Under the pieces are notes generated by a model. That model was not told where the DNA came from and did not search any database. It worked only from the letters and a program-made list of their open reading frames with translations. Source: Candidatus Bipolaricaulota bacterium (lineage in GTDB: Bacteria > Bipolaricaulota > Bipolaricaulia > UBA7950 > UBA9294). Taken from it: a DNA stretch of 21,370 nt. Shown here one piece after another: positions 7,440 to 15,342 of the stretch. The stretch's first letter is position 1, and each line of letters begins with the position of its first letter. A program made the position numbers and the translations under genes. The stretch is taken from the NCBI GenBank assembly GCA_021159105.1, contig JAGGSM010000226.1, positions 1-21,370 on the forward strand, read 5' to 3'.

Positions 7440-7468
7440 TTGACAAGTTTCCAAGAAGATGCTATAAC
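7440..7468 (+). promoter_or_regulatory. promoter of the rex-mbx operon
   Basis: A perfect TTGACA (7440-7445) and TATAAC (7463-7468, five of six) are separated by the optimal 17 bp. Transcription should start near 7475, inside the Rex-type operator and about 30 nt before the rex ATG. It is the strongest promoter match in the window and the only good one seen upstream of the 14-gene operon. Confidence 0.75.
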
Positions 7469-7474
7469 TCGAAC

Positions 7475-7492
7475 TTGTGATCGTGAACACAA
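7475..7492. promoter_or_regulatory. Rex operator (ROP-like site)
   Basis: TTGTGATCGTGAACACAA has perfect TTGTG/CACAA arms eight bases apart, matching the known Rex consensus TTGTGAAnnnnTTCACAA at the arms and in spacing. The symmetry extends one base each side (C...G, 7474-7493). It covers the predicted transcription start, so bound Rex would block initiation. When NADH is high, Rex is expected to release and the operon to switch on. Confidence 0.75.
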
Positions 7493-7506
7493 GCACAAAG
7501 GACCCT

Positions 7507-8133
7507 ATGGTAAAACACATGGATGTGCCGGAAGAGACGATGCAGCGCATGCTCGCTTACCTGCGAGAGCTCGATTGCATGTGGAACGGAGGGAAGGAGA
7601 AGTTCTCTTCGCAGAGCTTGGCAAGCGCGCTGCACATGAACCCAGCTCAGATCCGCAAGGACTTCTCCTATTTCGGGGAGTTTGGCACGCGCGGCGTTGG
7701 CTACGATACCAAACAGCTGATAACGGAGCTGCGGGCGATATTGAACCTCGATCGCACCTGGCGATTGGCGCTGATCGGTGTTGGCAACATCGGTTCGGCC
7801 CTCTTGCGCAATCCCGAGCTGAAGCGACAAGGGTTTCAAATAGTGCTCGCGTTCGACAAGGATCCTCGCCGAATTGGAAAGAAGATTGGCCCACTGACAG
7901 TGGAGGATGTTGCAACTGTCAGGAAGAGGATTCGTGAGGAGAAGGTGCGGTTGGCGATCATTGCCACCCCTGTGGAATGCGCCCAGGAAACGGCTGACAA
8001 CCTAGTAAGGGCGGGGATCAAGGGGCTGCTCTGTTTTGCTCCTTGCCATCTGAGTATACCGGAGGGGATAAGGATCGTTTCGGTCGATATTCCCATGGCG
8101 TTGGGAAAACTAGTGTATCACATGGAGGTCTAG
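7507..8133 (+). CDS. rex: redox-sensing transcriptional repressor Rex
   Basis: Rex family repressor that binds DNA when NADH/NAD+ is low and releases when NADH rises. The 208-aa protein has the N-terminal winged helix with the family signature QIRKDFSYFGEFGTRGVGY, then a Rossmann NAD(H) domain with IGVGNIG and an acidic residue after the second strand (A-F-D-K-D-P), followed by ATPVECAQE and the C-terminal swapped helix (I-P-M-A-L-G-K-L). The start is ATG 7507, four bases after AAAGGA (7497-7502). An in-frame GTG at 7477 would lie within the operator and has no Shine-Dalgarno. It is the first gene of the operon, sits 2 bp before mrpE, and probably represses itself and all downstream genes. 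Confidence 0.95.
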   Translation: MVKHMDVPEETMQRMLAYLRELDCMWNGGKEKFSSQSLASALHMNPAQIRKDFSYFGEFGTRGVGYDTKQLITELRAILNLDRTWRLALIGVGNIGSALLRNPELKRQGFQIVLAFDKDPRRIGKKIGPLTVEDVATVRKRIREEKVRLAIIATPVECAQETADNLVRAGIKGLLCFAPCHLSIPEGIRIVSVDIPMALGKLVYHMEV

Positions 8134-8135
8134 CG

Positions 8136-8648
8136 TTGGACGCACAGGGTGAACATAGAACTCAGCGTTACTTAACGGCGTTTGTCGTCTCATTCGGGGT
8201 GTGGCTCGCCCTCGTCGGGACACTCAATTGGCAGGAGCTTCTCATGGGGGGAGTGCTGTCGGCGATCGTTGCGGCGCTCGGTTGGCGCTACTTCTCACAG
8301 GTAGGCTTTTCTCGTTTGACCCCCAAGAAGTTTCTCTACTTGATCGCCTACATACCGGTCTTCTTCTGGGCGATGATCAAGGCGAACTTCGATGTCGCCT
8401 ATCGCGTGATCCATCCGCGCATGCCGATCCATCCGGGTGTGGTTCTGATAAAGACGGATTTGAAGTCGGACAGCGGGAAGCTCGCCCTTGCCAATTCGAT
8501 CACCCTCACTCCAGGGACGCTGACCATGGACGTTGAGGGTGACAGCATGCTCATCCATTGGATCAACGTTAAGAGCACCGATACGAAGGAAACAACAAGG
8601 ATGATCAGCGAGAAATTCGAGCGGTTCTTGAAGGTGATCTTCTCATGA
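8136..8648 (+). CDS. mrpE: MrpE/MnhE-type antiporter subunit (MbxA position)
   Basis: Membrane subunit of the Mrp-type cation/proton antiporter module, 170 aa. Two or three hydrophobic segments occupy the first half (FVVSFGVWLALVG, LLMGGVLSAIVAAL, LIAYIPVFFWAMI), and a soluble C-terminal half carries the family's NSITLTPGTLTMDV signature. I choose a TTG start at 8136 because a near-perfect GGAGGT (8124-8129) lies 6 nt upstream. The frame is open further upstream through rex, but that extension is not family-like. The start follows the rex stop by 2 bp and the stop overlaps mrpF by 4 bp (ATGA). Confidence 0.9.
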   Translation: MDAQGEHRTQRYLTAFVVSFGVWLALVGTLNWQELLMGGVLSAIVAALGWRYFSQVGFSRLTPKKFLYLIAYIPVFFWAMIKANFDVAYRVIHPRMPIHPGVVLIKTDLKSDSGKLALANSITLTPGTLTMDVEGDSMLIHWINVKSTDTKETTRMISEKFERFLKVIFS

Positions 8649-8902
8649 CAGCGCTATGGCTGTTGTTCCTGTCGCTCGGCGCAGCGGGGGTTGCTCTCTG
8701 CTTGGCGCGCGCGGCAGCAGGGCCGACTACCCCCGACCGGGTGGTTGGCGTGGACGGGACGGTAACGATCAGCATTGCGCTGATGGTCCTCCTCTCCTCG
8801 TTCTTTGATCGTCAAATCTACATGGATGTGGCGCTGGTGTACGCGGTCCTCGGATTCATCGGGGTCCTCGCTGTGGCTCGCTACATGGAACGGGGGGTGT
8901 GA
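8645..8902 (+). CDS. mrpF: MrpF/MnhF-type antiporter subunit (MbxB position)
   Basis: Small 85-aa membrane protein with three predicted transmembrane segments and the family's central sequence G-P-T-T-P-D-R-V-V-G-V-D. The C-terminal segment (DVALVYAVLGFIGVLAVARYMERG) is also typical. It belongs to the antiporter part of the complex and presumably helps form the cation path with MrpE and MrpG. Translation is probably coupled to mrpE through the ATGA overlap. Confidence 0.92.
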   Translation: MTALWLLFLSLGAAGVALCLARAAAGPTTPDRVVGVDGTVTISIALMVLLSSFFDRQIYMDVALVYAVLGFIGVLAVARYMERGV

Positions 8903-9249
8903 TGTATATCTTTGGGCAGGTTTTGATTGGGATCGGAACAGCGTTCCTCTTCCTGGGAGGACTGGGGATATTTCGTCTTCCAGACGTGTACAACCGCCTG
9001 CAGGCGGGGACGAAGTGCACGACGCTGGGAGCCTTTTCCACCATCCTGGGGGTTGGATTTATCCATCCAAACTGGATGCTGAAGGCGATCGTCATTGCCG
9101 TGTTCATCCTGCTTACCAACCCGATCAGCGCGCACGCCCTGGCACGGGCGAGCTACAAGAGCGGGGTGAAGCTGTGGGATAAGAGCGTGGTCGATCGCTG
9201 CAAGGAATTCGAGGAGTGTCAGGAGATTCCCAAGGAGGAGGAAGGATGA
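8902..9249 (+). CDS. mrpG: MrpG/MnhG-type antiporter subunit (MbxC position)
   Basis: Membrane subunit of 115 aa with three predicted transmembrane segments and the MrpG signature G-I-F-R-L-P-D-V-Y-N-R-L-Q-A-G-T-K, followed by TNPISAHALARASYKSG. The start is ATG 8902, which shares one base with the mrpF stop (TGATG) and follows a G-rich Shine-Dalgarno (GGGGGGT). A GTG one codon earlier has no spacing. The charged tail after the last helix (about 30 residues, Lys/Glu-rich) is cytoplasmic by inference. Confidence 0.92.
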   Translation: MYIFGQVLIGIGTAFLFLGGLGIFRLPDVYNRLQAGTKCTTLGAFSTILGVGFIHPNWMLKAIVIAVFILLTNPISAHALARASYKSGVKLWDKSVVDRCKEFEECQEIPKEEEG

Positions 9250-9482
9250 TCTACATCGCCATTCTCACTGTAGCGATGCTCATCGCCGGACTGGCAGCGT
9301 ATTTCTTCCGCGACCTCATCGCCGCGGTTGTCGCCTGCGCGGCAGTGAGCCTGATCGCTTCTGTCCTGTTTTACCTGTTGCAGGCGCCGGATGTGGCGAT
9401 GGCGGAAGCGGCGATCGGCGCCGGACTGACGACAGCCATCTTCGTGATCGCCATCCGTAAGACCGGGAGGTACGAGAAATGA
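9246..9482 (+). CDS. mbxD: MbhD/MbxD-like subunit (DUF4040 type)
   Basis: A 78-aa membrane protein with three hydrophobic helices, matching the MbhD-type domain found alone in MBH/MBX complexes and as part of MrpA in stand-alone antiporters. Helix 3 has the typical pattern Q-A-P-D-V-A-M-A-E-A-A-I-G-A-G. The start is ATG 9246 behind AAGGAGGAAGG, overlapping the mrpG stop by ATGA. Having MrpA split into separate small pieces is a mark of the hydrogenase/MBX-linked modules. Confidence 0.88.
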   Translation: MIYIAILTVAMLIAGLAAYFFRDLIAAVVACAAVSLIASVLFYLLQAPDVAMAEAAIGAGLTTAIFVIAIRKTGRYEK

Positions 9483-10186
9483 GAGCATTTGTAAGTTTCA
9501 GTGTCCTCGCCCTGATCGTTGTCGGGCTGGCTCTTTCACTCTCTCACGTCCCGTTCGGCAAGGATCGGATGCAGGTGGCCAATTACTACTTGGATCACGG
9601 GGTAGCCGATACCGGGGCGACAAACCTAGTCACCGCCGTTGTCCTGAACTACCGTGCGTTGGACACCCTGGGAGAGGTGACGGTGCTGTTTATCGCCTCC
9701 CTCGGGCTTGGCGTCTTCCTCTCCTGGCCGAAGAAGAAGGAAGGAACGCAGGAGGAAGGAAAGAGAGAGTTACCCGAGGCGAGCCTGATCGTCCGCCGTG
9801 GTTCACAGTTCCTGTTCCCGTTGATCATCCTGTTCGGCGGGTACATCTTCCTGCATGGGCATCTCACCCCAGGCGGAGGGTTCCAGGGAGGCTCGGTGAT
9901 CGCCTCGGCGTTCCTGCTGATGTTCCTCGGCAACAATGCGTACCGCCTGCGTCACACGCCGCTGACGGTGACGGAGAGCCTAGCAGGGATAACCTTCGTC
10001 GTGGTTGGACTGATCGGTCTGGGAGTCGGGGGGTACTTCCTCAACAACTTCCTTCCCAAAGGCAGCATGTTCTCCCTGTTCAGTGCTGGTGTCATCCCGA
10101 TCCTGTACTCAGCGATTGGGTTGAAGGTAGGAGCGGAGCTTTCGGGAATTGTGGCCAACATGTTTGAGAGCAGGAGCGAAAGATGA
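9479..10186 (+). CDS. mrpB: MbhE-MrpB fusion (MbxEF-like subunit)
   Basis: A 235-aa membrane protein made of two parts. Residues 1-85 resemble MbhE (YYLDHGVADTGATNLVTAVVLNYRALDTLGE). After a charged linker (about 84-103) comes a complete MrpB/MnhB domain with the signature GHLTPGGGFQGG (127-138) and four hydrophobic segments. In the archaeal hydrogenase MBH these are two genes; the MBX operon, as I recall it, lists a single F gene here. It overlaps its neighbours on both sides by ATGA. Confidence 0.87.
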   Translation: MRAFVSFSVLALIVVGLALSLSHVPFGKDRMQVANYYLDHGVADTGATNLVTAVVLNYRALDTLGEVTVLFIASLGLGVFLSWPKKKEGTQEEGKRELPEASLIVRRGSQFLFPLIILFGGYIFLHGHLTPGGGFQGGSVIASAFLLMFLGNNAYRLRHTPLTVTESLAGITFVVVGLIGLGVGGYFLNNFLPKGSMFSLFSAGVIPILYSAIGLKVGAELSGIVANMFESRSER

Positions 10187-10539
10187 CAACTGGAAATCCA
10201 ATGATGTACGTTGGGGCGGTGGGGCTGATCATGATCGGTCTGTTCACCGTCCTCAGCAAGCGGAACCTGATCAAGATTATTGTTGGGCTGACGCTTCTGG
10301 ATACGGGAGTGAACCTTCTGCTGGTTGCGATCGGGTACATCCACAACCGTACTGCTCCGATTCTCACGCAGGCGCACGCGGATCCGAGCAAGATGGTCGA
10401 TCCTGTGCCGCAGGCACTCGTCCTGACGGCGATCGTCATCGGCCTTGGGGTGACCGCTCTGGCGCTGGCCCTGGCGATCCGGGTGTACGGCCATTACAAG
10501 ACGCTCGATACGCGCAAGATTAGGGGGCTCAAATGGTAG
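10183..10539 (+). CDS. mrpC: MrpC/NuoK-like subunit (MbxG position)
   Basis: A 118-aa membrane protein of the MrpC/NuoK family with three transmembrane segments and a conserved C-terminal V-P-Q-A-L-V-L-T-A-I-V-I-G motif. Its place between MrpB and MrpD matches Mrp and MBX operons. It starts at ATG 10183 (overlap ATGA with the previous gene), with GGAGCGAAAG upstream. The stop overlaps mrpD by seven bases. Confidence 0.93.
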   Translation: MTTGNPMMYVGAVGLIMIGLFTVLSKRNLIKIIVGLTLLDTGVNLLLVAIGYIHNRTAPILTQAHADPSKMVDPVPQALVLTAIVIGLGVTALALALAIRVYGHYKTLDTRKIRGLKW

Positions 10540-12008
10540 CCACGTTACTGATAGCTCTTCCGTTCCTCGGCGCTTTCCTGATCCCCCTCGTCGCTCTTGC
10601 CAGCAAGAAGCTGTCCCACTACATACCCGCAGTGGTGATGCTCACGAACCTGGGGATCGCTCTGTCGCTGTTGCCGCAGGTGATGAATGCGCCGATCGTG
10701 ATATCGCTCAGCGGATGGAGCGCGCCGATAGCCATCAACTTCGTCGTGGGGCCGCTTGGATTGGGCCTGGCGATCCTCATCTCCTTTATCGGCTTCCTCG
10801 TCTCCGTCTACGGGATAAGCTACATCCACGAGGAACCGAAGGAGAAGTATCACATGCTCGTCCTCACGCTGCTAACAGGGGCAACCGGGATGGTACTGAC
10901 GGGCGATATCTTCAACCTGTTCGTCTTCTTTGAGATCCTCAGCCTGTCTTCCTATGCGCTCACCGGCTACAACCGGGATCGCGGCGGTACGGAGGCGGCG
11001 ATCAAGTACCTCATTCAGGGGTCGATCGGCTCCTCCTTCATCCTGATCGGTATCGCCCTCCTGTACGGGATGACAGGGACACTGAACATGGCCGATATCG
11101 CCGCGCATGTGGCGGGTGCCGATCCAACGCTGTTGTTCATGGCCATGTCGCTCCTCATCGTCGGGTTCGGCGTAGAGGCGGCGATCTTCCCGCTCAACGC
11201 CTGGCTCCCGGATGCGCACTCCTCTGCTCCATCGTCAGTCAGTGCGATTCTTTCGGGAATAGCGATCGAGACCGGAGCATACGCCGTGGCGCGAATCGTG
11301 TACACCGTCTTCGATGGACACGGGATTATGCTCGTCCTCTCTATCCTGGGAGTGATTACGCTCCTGATTGGAGAGATGTCGGCGTTTCGGCAGAAGGATG
11401 ACATCAAGCGGCTACTCGCCTATTCCAGTGTCGGGCAGATGGGGCTGATCATGCTCGCCTTCGGGATCGCCAGCGATGCCGGAGTGTTCGCTGCGCTCTT
11501 TCAGCTCGTCAGCCACACACTGGCCAAGGCCCTGTTGTTTCTTGCAAGCGGCTACATCATCTACCGCGTGGGCTCGAAGAAGCTATCGGCTCTCGCCGGA
11601 CTGGGGAGGAAGATGCCGTTCACCGGAGCGATGATCGCGGTCGCTGTTCTCTCGCTCGTCGGGGTTCCCCCATTTGCCGGGTTCATGAGCAAGTTCTCCA
11701 TCGTGCGGGCTGCACTGGCACAGCACAGCGCCTCCTATACCGGGCTCATCGTTCTCGTGCTTGTGGCGACGGTGATCGAAGTGGGGTACTTCATGAAGCT
11801 ATTACAGATCCTTTTCTTCACCGAGGCAGAGACAGAGGGGAGAGTGAAGGAGCTGCCGCTTTCGGCGCTCATTCCGATCACCATCCTCGCGGCGCTGATT
11901 ATCGCGATCGGAGTTTACCCGCACATGATCAGCACGGTGTTGCAGCATGCGGCAAGTGGGCTCGTGCAGAGGTCGGCTTACATTCAATCAGTGTTGGGAG
12001 CGCTATAA
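10533..12008 (+). CDS. mrpD: MrpD-type ion-translocating subunit (MbxH position)
   Basis: A 491-aa polytopic protein of the MrpD/NuoN/NuoM family, with about 14 hydrophobic segments. Residues used for proton conduction in the family are kept: Glu134 in FVFFEILSLSS, the Lys in A-I-K-Y-L-I-Q-G-S, W-L-P-D-A-H-S-S-A-P-S, and the Lys of D-D-I-K-R-L-L-A-Y-S-S-V-G-Q-M-G. It should be one of two antiporter-like channels driven by, or driving, electron transfer in the peripheral arm. AGGGGG precedes the ATG. Confidence 0.93.
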   Translation: MVATLLIALPFLGAFLIPLVALASKKLSHYIPAVVMLTNLGIALSLLPQVMNAPIVISLSGWSAPIAINFVVGPLGLGLAILISFIGFLVSVYGISYIHEEPKEKYHMLVLTLLTGATGMVLTGDIFNLFVFFEILSLSSYALTGYNRDRGGTEAAIKYLIQGSIGSSFILIGIALLYGMTGTLNMADIAAHVAGADPTLLFMAMSLLIVGFGVEAAIFPLNAWLPDAHSSAPSSVSAILSGIAIETGAYAVARIVYTVFDGHGIMLVLSILGVITLLIGEMSAFRQKDDIKRLLAYSSVGQMGLIMLAFGIASDAGVFAALFQLVSHTLAKALLFLASGYIIYRVGSKKLSALAGLGRKMPFTGAMIAVAVLSLVGVPPFAGFMSKFSIVRAALAQHSASYTGLIVLVLVATVIEVGYFMKLLQILFFTEAETEGRVKELPLSALIPITILAALIIAIGVYPHMISTVLQHAASGLVQRSAYIQSVLGAL

Positions 12009-12009
12009 C

Positions 12010-13869
12010 ATGATCCTAGAAATACTTGTTATTGTCGGGCTTGCCGCCCCTCTACTGGGGATTGCCATCGGACGCGGGCGCCCACGGGTACGGAGTGTCT
12101 ATTCACTCTTAGTGGCGCTCTTCCCGCTCGTGACCCTTGCCAGCATGTACGGGCGAACGATTGCCGTGCAGTACGCGCACCTTCCCTTCCTGGGGATCGA
12201 TCTGTCGCTTCGCTTGACACCTCTTTCCTGGTTCTTCGGGATCGCCATGACCGTGATCGGCTTATTTGCGCTCATTTATTCGTTTGCCTACATGAAGGAT
12301 CGCAAGCGACTCGACCTGTTCTACTTCCTATTCCTTCTTGTTAATGGAGGAATGCTGGGAGTGGTGCTGAGCGGGGACCTGTTCACGTTCTACATCCTGT
12401 GGGAGATCATGAGCGTCAGCACCTTCATGTCGATCAGCTTCAAGGGGAAAGAGGCGCTCTCTGCGGGGATTAAGTACATCCTATTCTCGATTATCGGGTC
12501 ATCAGCGATGCTGATCGCCATTGTCAGCCTGTACGTGACATTCGGAACGGTCGATATCGCAGCACTCGCGACGGCTATGCCGGGGGCAACTGTCGGTTAT
12601 GCGATCTTCATCCTGATGATGTTCAGTCTGGCGTTCGGGATTAAGAACGCCGTCTTGCCATTCCATACCTGGCTTCCCGATGCGTACAGTGAATCTGTAG
12701 CACCATTTTCCGCTGTTCTCTCGGGCATGCTCACCCGCTTGGGGGTGTATGGCTTTCTTCTCGCCATGTACGTACTCATAGGATCCGGGATGTTGCAGCG
12801 ATTTAACTACCATGGGATAAGCTTTAGCATCGTTCTTGCGTGGCTCGGAGCGATCTCGATTATTGTCGGGACATTTATTGCACTTCTTCAACACGACGCG
12901 AAGAAACTCCTCGCCTGGCATGGGATCGGCCAAGGTGGTTACATGATCCTGGGAATCGCGCTCGGCTCCAGTTTAGGGGTAGCAGGAGGGATCTTCCACA
13001 CGCTTAACCACGCGATCTATATCGTGTTGCTCTTCTTCGTTGTCGGTGCGGTGCAATACCGCACCGGTGGGATAACTGACCTCACCCGCCTAGGGGGATT
13101 AGCGAAGAAGATGCCGGTGACGTTCATCGGTGCTTTGCTTGGGATAAGCGGCTTAATCGGCATACCCCTGACCAACGGCTTTGTGTCCAAGTGGCTGATC
13201 TATAAGGCTCTGATACTGGATAGTCACCCGTTCCTTGCCTTCGCTGCCCTGATTGGGACATGGGGCACTATCATGTCGGTATTCAAGTTCCTGCATAACA
13301 TCTTCCTCGGTCGACTTCCGGCAGAGCATAAAGATGTGCAAAAGGCACCGTTAATGATGCAGATTCCCATACTCTTCTTTGGCGGTCTGATTCTGCTATT
13401 CGGTATCTTTCCAGGCATTCCCTTAAAGGCTATTGCGCTAATTGAGACGCAGTTTGGTATCGCGCCGGTACAGAGCACTCTGTTCGGTGTTCCGCCGGCG
13501 GTAGGAGAGCTGAACATGCTGAACATCCTTGGAGGGATAATCGCTGCTACGCTCATCATGTACGCCTTGTTCTCACTTACCACGCGCCCTCACAAGGCAG
13601 GGTTACAGGACACGTACACTGCTGGTGCCCCAACTCCACAGACAAGGTACAACTATACTAGCCATTTCTATGATCCGGCAGAGCGGATTATCCGTCCGTA
13701 TCTCACTGATTGGGCTGCAGTCTTCTATGCCTGGATAGCAAGACAGAGCACGGCGTTCTTTGAGAGCGCGCGCAAGATTTACTCGGGGAATATCAACACC
13801 TACGCGCTGTGGATTGTGATCCTGCTCGGGGTGTTTGTAACCATGAATCTACTGGGGTGGAGGCCATGA
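12010..13869 (+). CDS. mrpD2: second MrpD/NuoL-like ion-translocating subunit (MbxH' position)
   Basis: A 619-aa member of the same family as the preceding gene but longer. The core keeps Glu132 (Y-I-L-W-E-I-M-S-V-S), the Lys of A-G-I-K-Y-I-L-F-S, W-L-P-D-A-Y-S-E-S-V-A-P, and A-K-K-L-L-A-W-H-G-I-G-Q. A C-terminal extension of about 110 residues (T-S-H-F-Y-D-P-A-E-R-I-I onward) ends in a final transmembrane helix and may form the lateral helix known from NuoL-type subunits. The start is ATG 12010, one base after the mrpD stop. Two MrpD proteins in a row is an MBX feature; MBH has one. Confidence 0.92.
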   Translation: MILEILVIVGLAAPLLGIAIGRGRPRVRSVYSLLVALFPLVTLASMYGRTIAVQYAHLPFLGIDLSLRLTPLSWFFGIAMTVIGLFALIYSFAYMKDRKRLDLFYFLFLLVNGGMLGVVLSGDLFTFYILWEIMSVSTFMSISFKGKEALSAGIKYILFSIIGSSAMLIAIVSLYVTFGTVDIAALATAMPGATVGYAIFILMMFSLAFGIKNAVLPFHTWLPDAYSESVAPFSAVLSGMLTRLGVYGFLLAMYVLIGSGMLQRFNYHGISFSIVLAWLGAISIIVGTFIALLQHDAKKLLAWHGIGQGGYMILGIALGSSLGVAGGIFHTLNHAIYIVLLFFVVGAVQYRTGGITDLTRLGGLAKKMPVTFIGALLGISGLIGIPLTNGFVSKWLIYKALILDSHPFLAFAALIGTWGTIMSVFKFLHNIFLGRLPAEHKDVQKAPLMMQIPILFFGGLILLFGIFPGIPLKAIALIETQFGIAPVQSTLFGVPPAVGELNMLNILGGIIAATLIMYALFSLTTRPHKAGLQDTYTAGAPTPQTRYNYTSHFYDPAERIIRPYLTDWAAVFYAWIARQSTAFFESARKIYSGNINTYALWIVILLGVFVTMNLLGWRP

Positions 13870-14774
13870 GCATAGGACTACAGATTGCGTGGATGATAAG
13901 CTTGCCGATCGTGACGATATTGCTGGTCGCTGTCCTGTTCACCGGAATATCACTGAAGGTGACCGCGCGCATCGACCGCCGCTACGGACCGCCGATCTAC
14001 CAGCCGGTGATCGACCTAGTAAAGCTGGTCAGCCTCAAGTCGAATGTGTCGCATGGGTTGGTTTTCAACTGGGGGTTATTAGTTGCTATCGGTGGATCGA
14101 CCGCGGCGCTTCTGATGGTACCGATGGGAGGGATTCATATCTTCTCCAGCTCGGGTGATCTGCTTGTGCTAATCTACCTGATGCTCGTCTCCTCACTTGG
14201 GGTCGGCATCTCCGTGGGTGCTTCGGAGAACCCGAACGCATCGATGGCAGCATCACGCAGCCTGATGCTCGGCTTGGGGTACGAGGTTCCGTTCCTGCTG
14301 ATACTGCTAGCAATGATGACTTATTATCATACGACATCACTAATGGACCTGATCTCGCTTCAACACGCGGGTGGACTATTGGGAGTGCTGCGCTTCCCTC
14401 TTTCAGCGATTGCCGGAATCCTGATCATGCCGGCGATGCAGGGGGTACGTCCGTTCGACATCGTCTCCGCGCCGCAGGAAACGGCATCGGGGCCGATGGT
14501 CGAGCTGGGAGGAAAGTTCCTGGCGCTGTCGGTGATCGAGCACTCACTGCACGCGATGGTCGTCCTCTCCCTGTACGTGGACATATTCCTCGGAGGGGCG
14601 GGGAACCTGGGGATCTTCTTCCTCAAGGTGACGGGGCTGTTCCTGCTCGGTGTGTTCATCAACGCGGTCTACCCTCGTTTCAGGGTGGAGCAGGCGCTGC
14701 GCTACTGCTGGCGCTGGCCGACGTGGTTCGCCCTGGCCGGTCTGATCGTGGCTATGGTGACAAAGGGGGCATAG
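13866..14774 (+). CDS. nuoH: NuoH/MbxM-like membrane anchor subunit
   Basis: A 302-aa membrane protein of the NuoH family, which anchors the electron-transfer arm to the antiporter module and forms part of the ion or quinone channel. Family features are the loop Y-G-P-P-I-Y-Q-P-V-I-D-L-V-K-L near the N-terminus, R-P-F-D-I-V-S-A-P-Q-E-T-A-S-G-P in the middle, and a C-terminal Y-P-R-F-R-V-E-Q-A-L-R-Y-C-W. The start is ATG 13866 behind GGTGGAGG, overlapping the previous stop by ATGA. Its place before nuoB, rather than near the end as in MBH, again fits MBX order. Confidence 0.93.
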   Translation: MSIGLQIAWMISLPIVTILLVAVLFTGISLKVTARIDRRYGPPIYQPVIDLVKLVSLKSNVSHGLVFNWGLLVAIGGSTAALLMVPMGGIHIFSSSGDLLVLIYLMLVSSLGVGISVGASENPNASMAASRSLMLGLGYEVPFLLILLAMMTYYHTTSLMDLISLQHAGGLLGVLRFPLSAIAGILIMPAMQGVRPFDIVSAPQETASGPMVELGGKFLALSVIEHSLHAMVVLSLYVDIFLGGAGNLGIFFLKVTGLFLLGVFINAVYPRFRVEQALRYCWRWPTWFALAGLIVAMVTKGA

Positions 14775-14778
14775 AAAA

Positions 14779-15342
14779 ATGGAAAAATACAAGCGCGGTA
14801 AGATGTGGGCGACCCACCCCTACAAATGGGGACAGAAGTACTCCCTGTGGCCGATTCACTTCTGCACCGGATGCGGGGCGATCGAGATCCCGCCGACGAT
14901 GCTCGCCCCGTGGGACGCGAGCCGGTTTGGAATGGGTCCAATGGCTAGCCCCCGCCAGGCGAACTTGCTTCTGCTCACGGGTTATCTGACCACGAAGACG
15001 CTCAAGTACGTGATCCGTACCTACGAGCAGATGCTCACTCCACGTTACATCATCTCCTTCGGCTCCTGCCCGATCGATGGTGGTCTGTACCACATTTCGT
15101 ACAACACGATCAACCACCTGGAGTGGTACCTGCCGGTCGATGTGTGGATCGCCGGGTGCATGCCGCGGCCGGAGGCGTTCCTCATGGGAGTGAACAAACT
15201 GATGGAGGAGATCGATAACGACACGGCGGATGGTTGGAAGCGGTACGAGCAGAATCGCGACTACTATCGTGCGCATCAGGAGAAGACACTGGGGCGGGGC
15301 TTCATCGATGAGATCAAGCAAGTGGAGTGGATGATGAAATGA
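14779..15342 (+). CDS. nuoB: NuoB/MbxJ-like small subunit with one [4Fe-4S] cluster
   Basis: A 187-aa soluble subunit carrying the cluster closest to the active-site cavity (N2 equivalent). Four candidate ligands are visible: Cys29 and Cys32 (C-T-G-C-G-A-I-E), Cys97 (F-G-S-C-P-I-D-G-G) and Cys127 (A-G-C-M-P-R-P-E-A). The separated C-x2-C pair is the hydrogenase/MBX form rather than the adjacent Cys-Cys of true NuoB. It is 4 bp after nuoH, with a G-rich Shine-Dalgarno. The C-terminal 50 residues are highly charged. Confidence 0.94.
   Translation: MEKYKRGKMWATHPYKWGQKYSLWPIHFCTGCGAIEIPPTMLAPWDASRFGMGPMASPRQANLLLLTGYLTTKTLKYVIRTYEQMLTPRYIISFGSCPIDGGLYHISYNTINHLEWYLPVDVWIAGCMPRPEAFLMGVNKLMEEIDNDTADGWKRYEQNRDYYRAHQEKTLGRGFIDEIKQVEWMMK

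Noticed and set aside
7043..7498. Minus-strand and plus-strand open frames across the repeat region before rex
   Set aside because: Their amino-acid repetition follows directly from the 7-bp and 91-100 bp DNA repeats, they run into the rex promoter, and no Shine-Dalgarno supports them.
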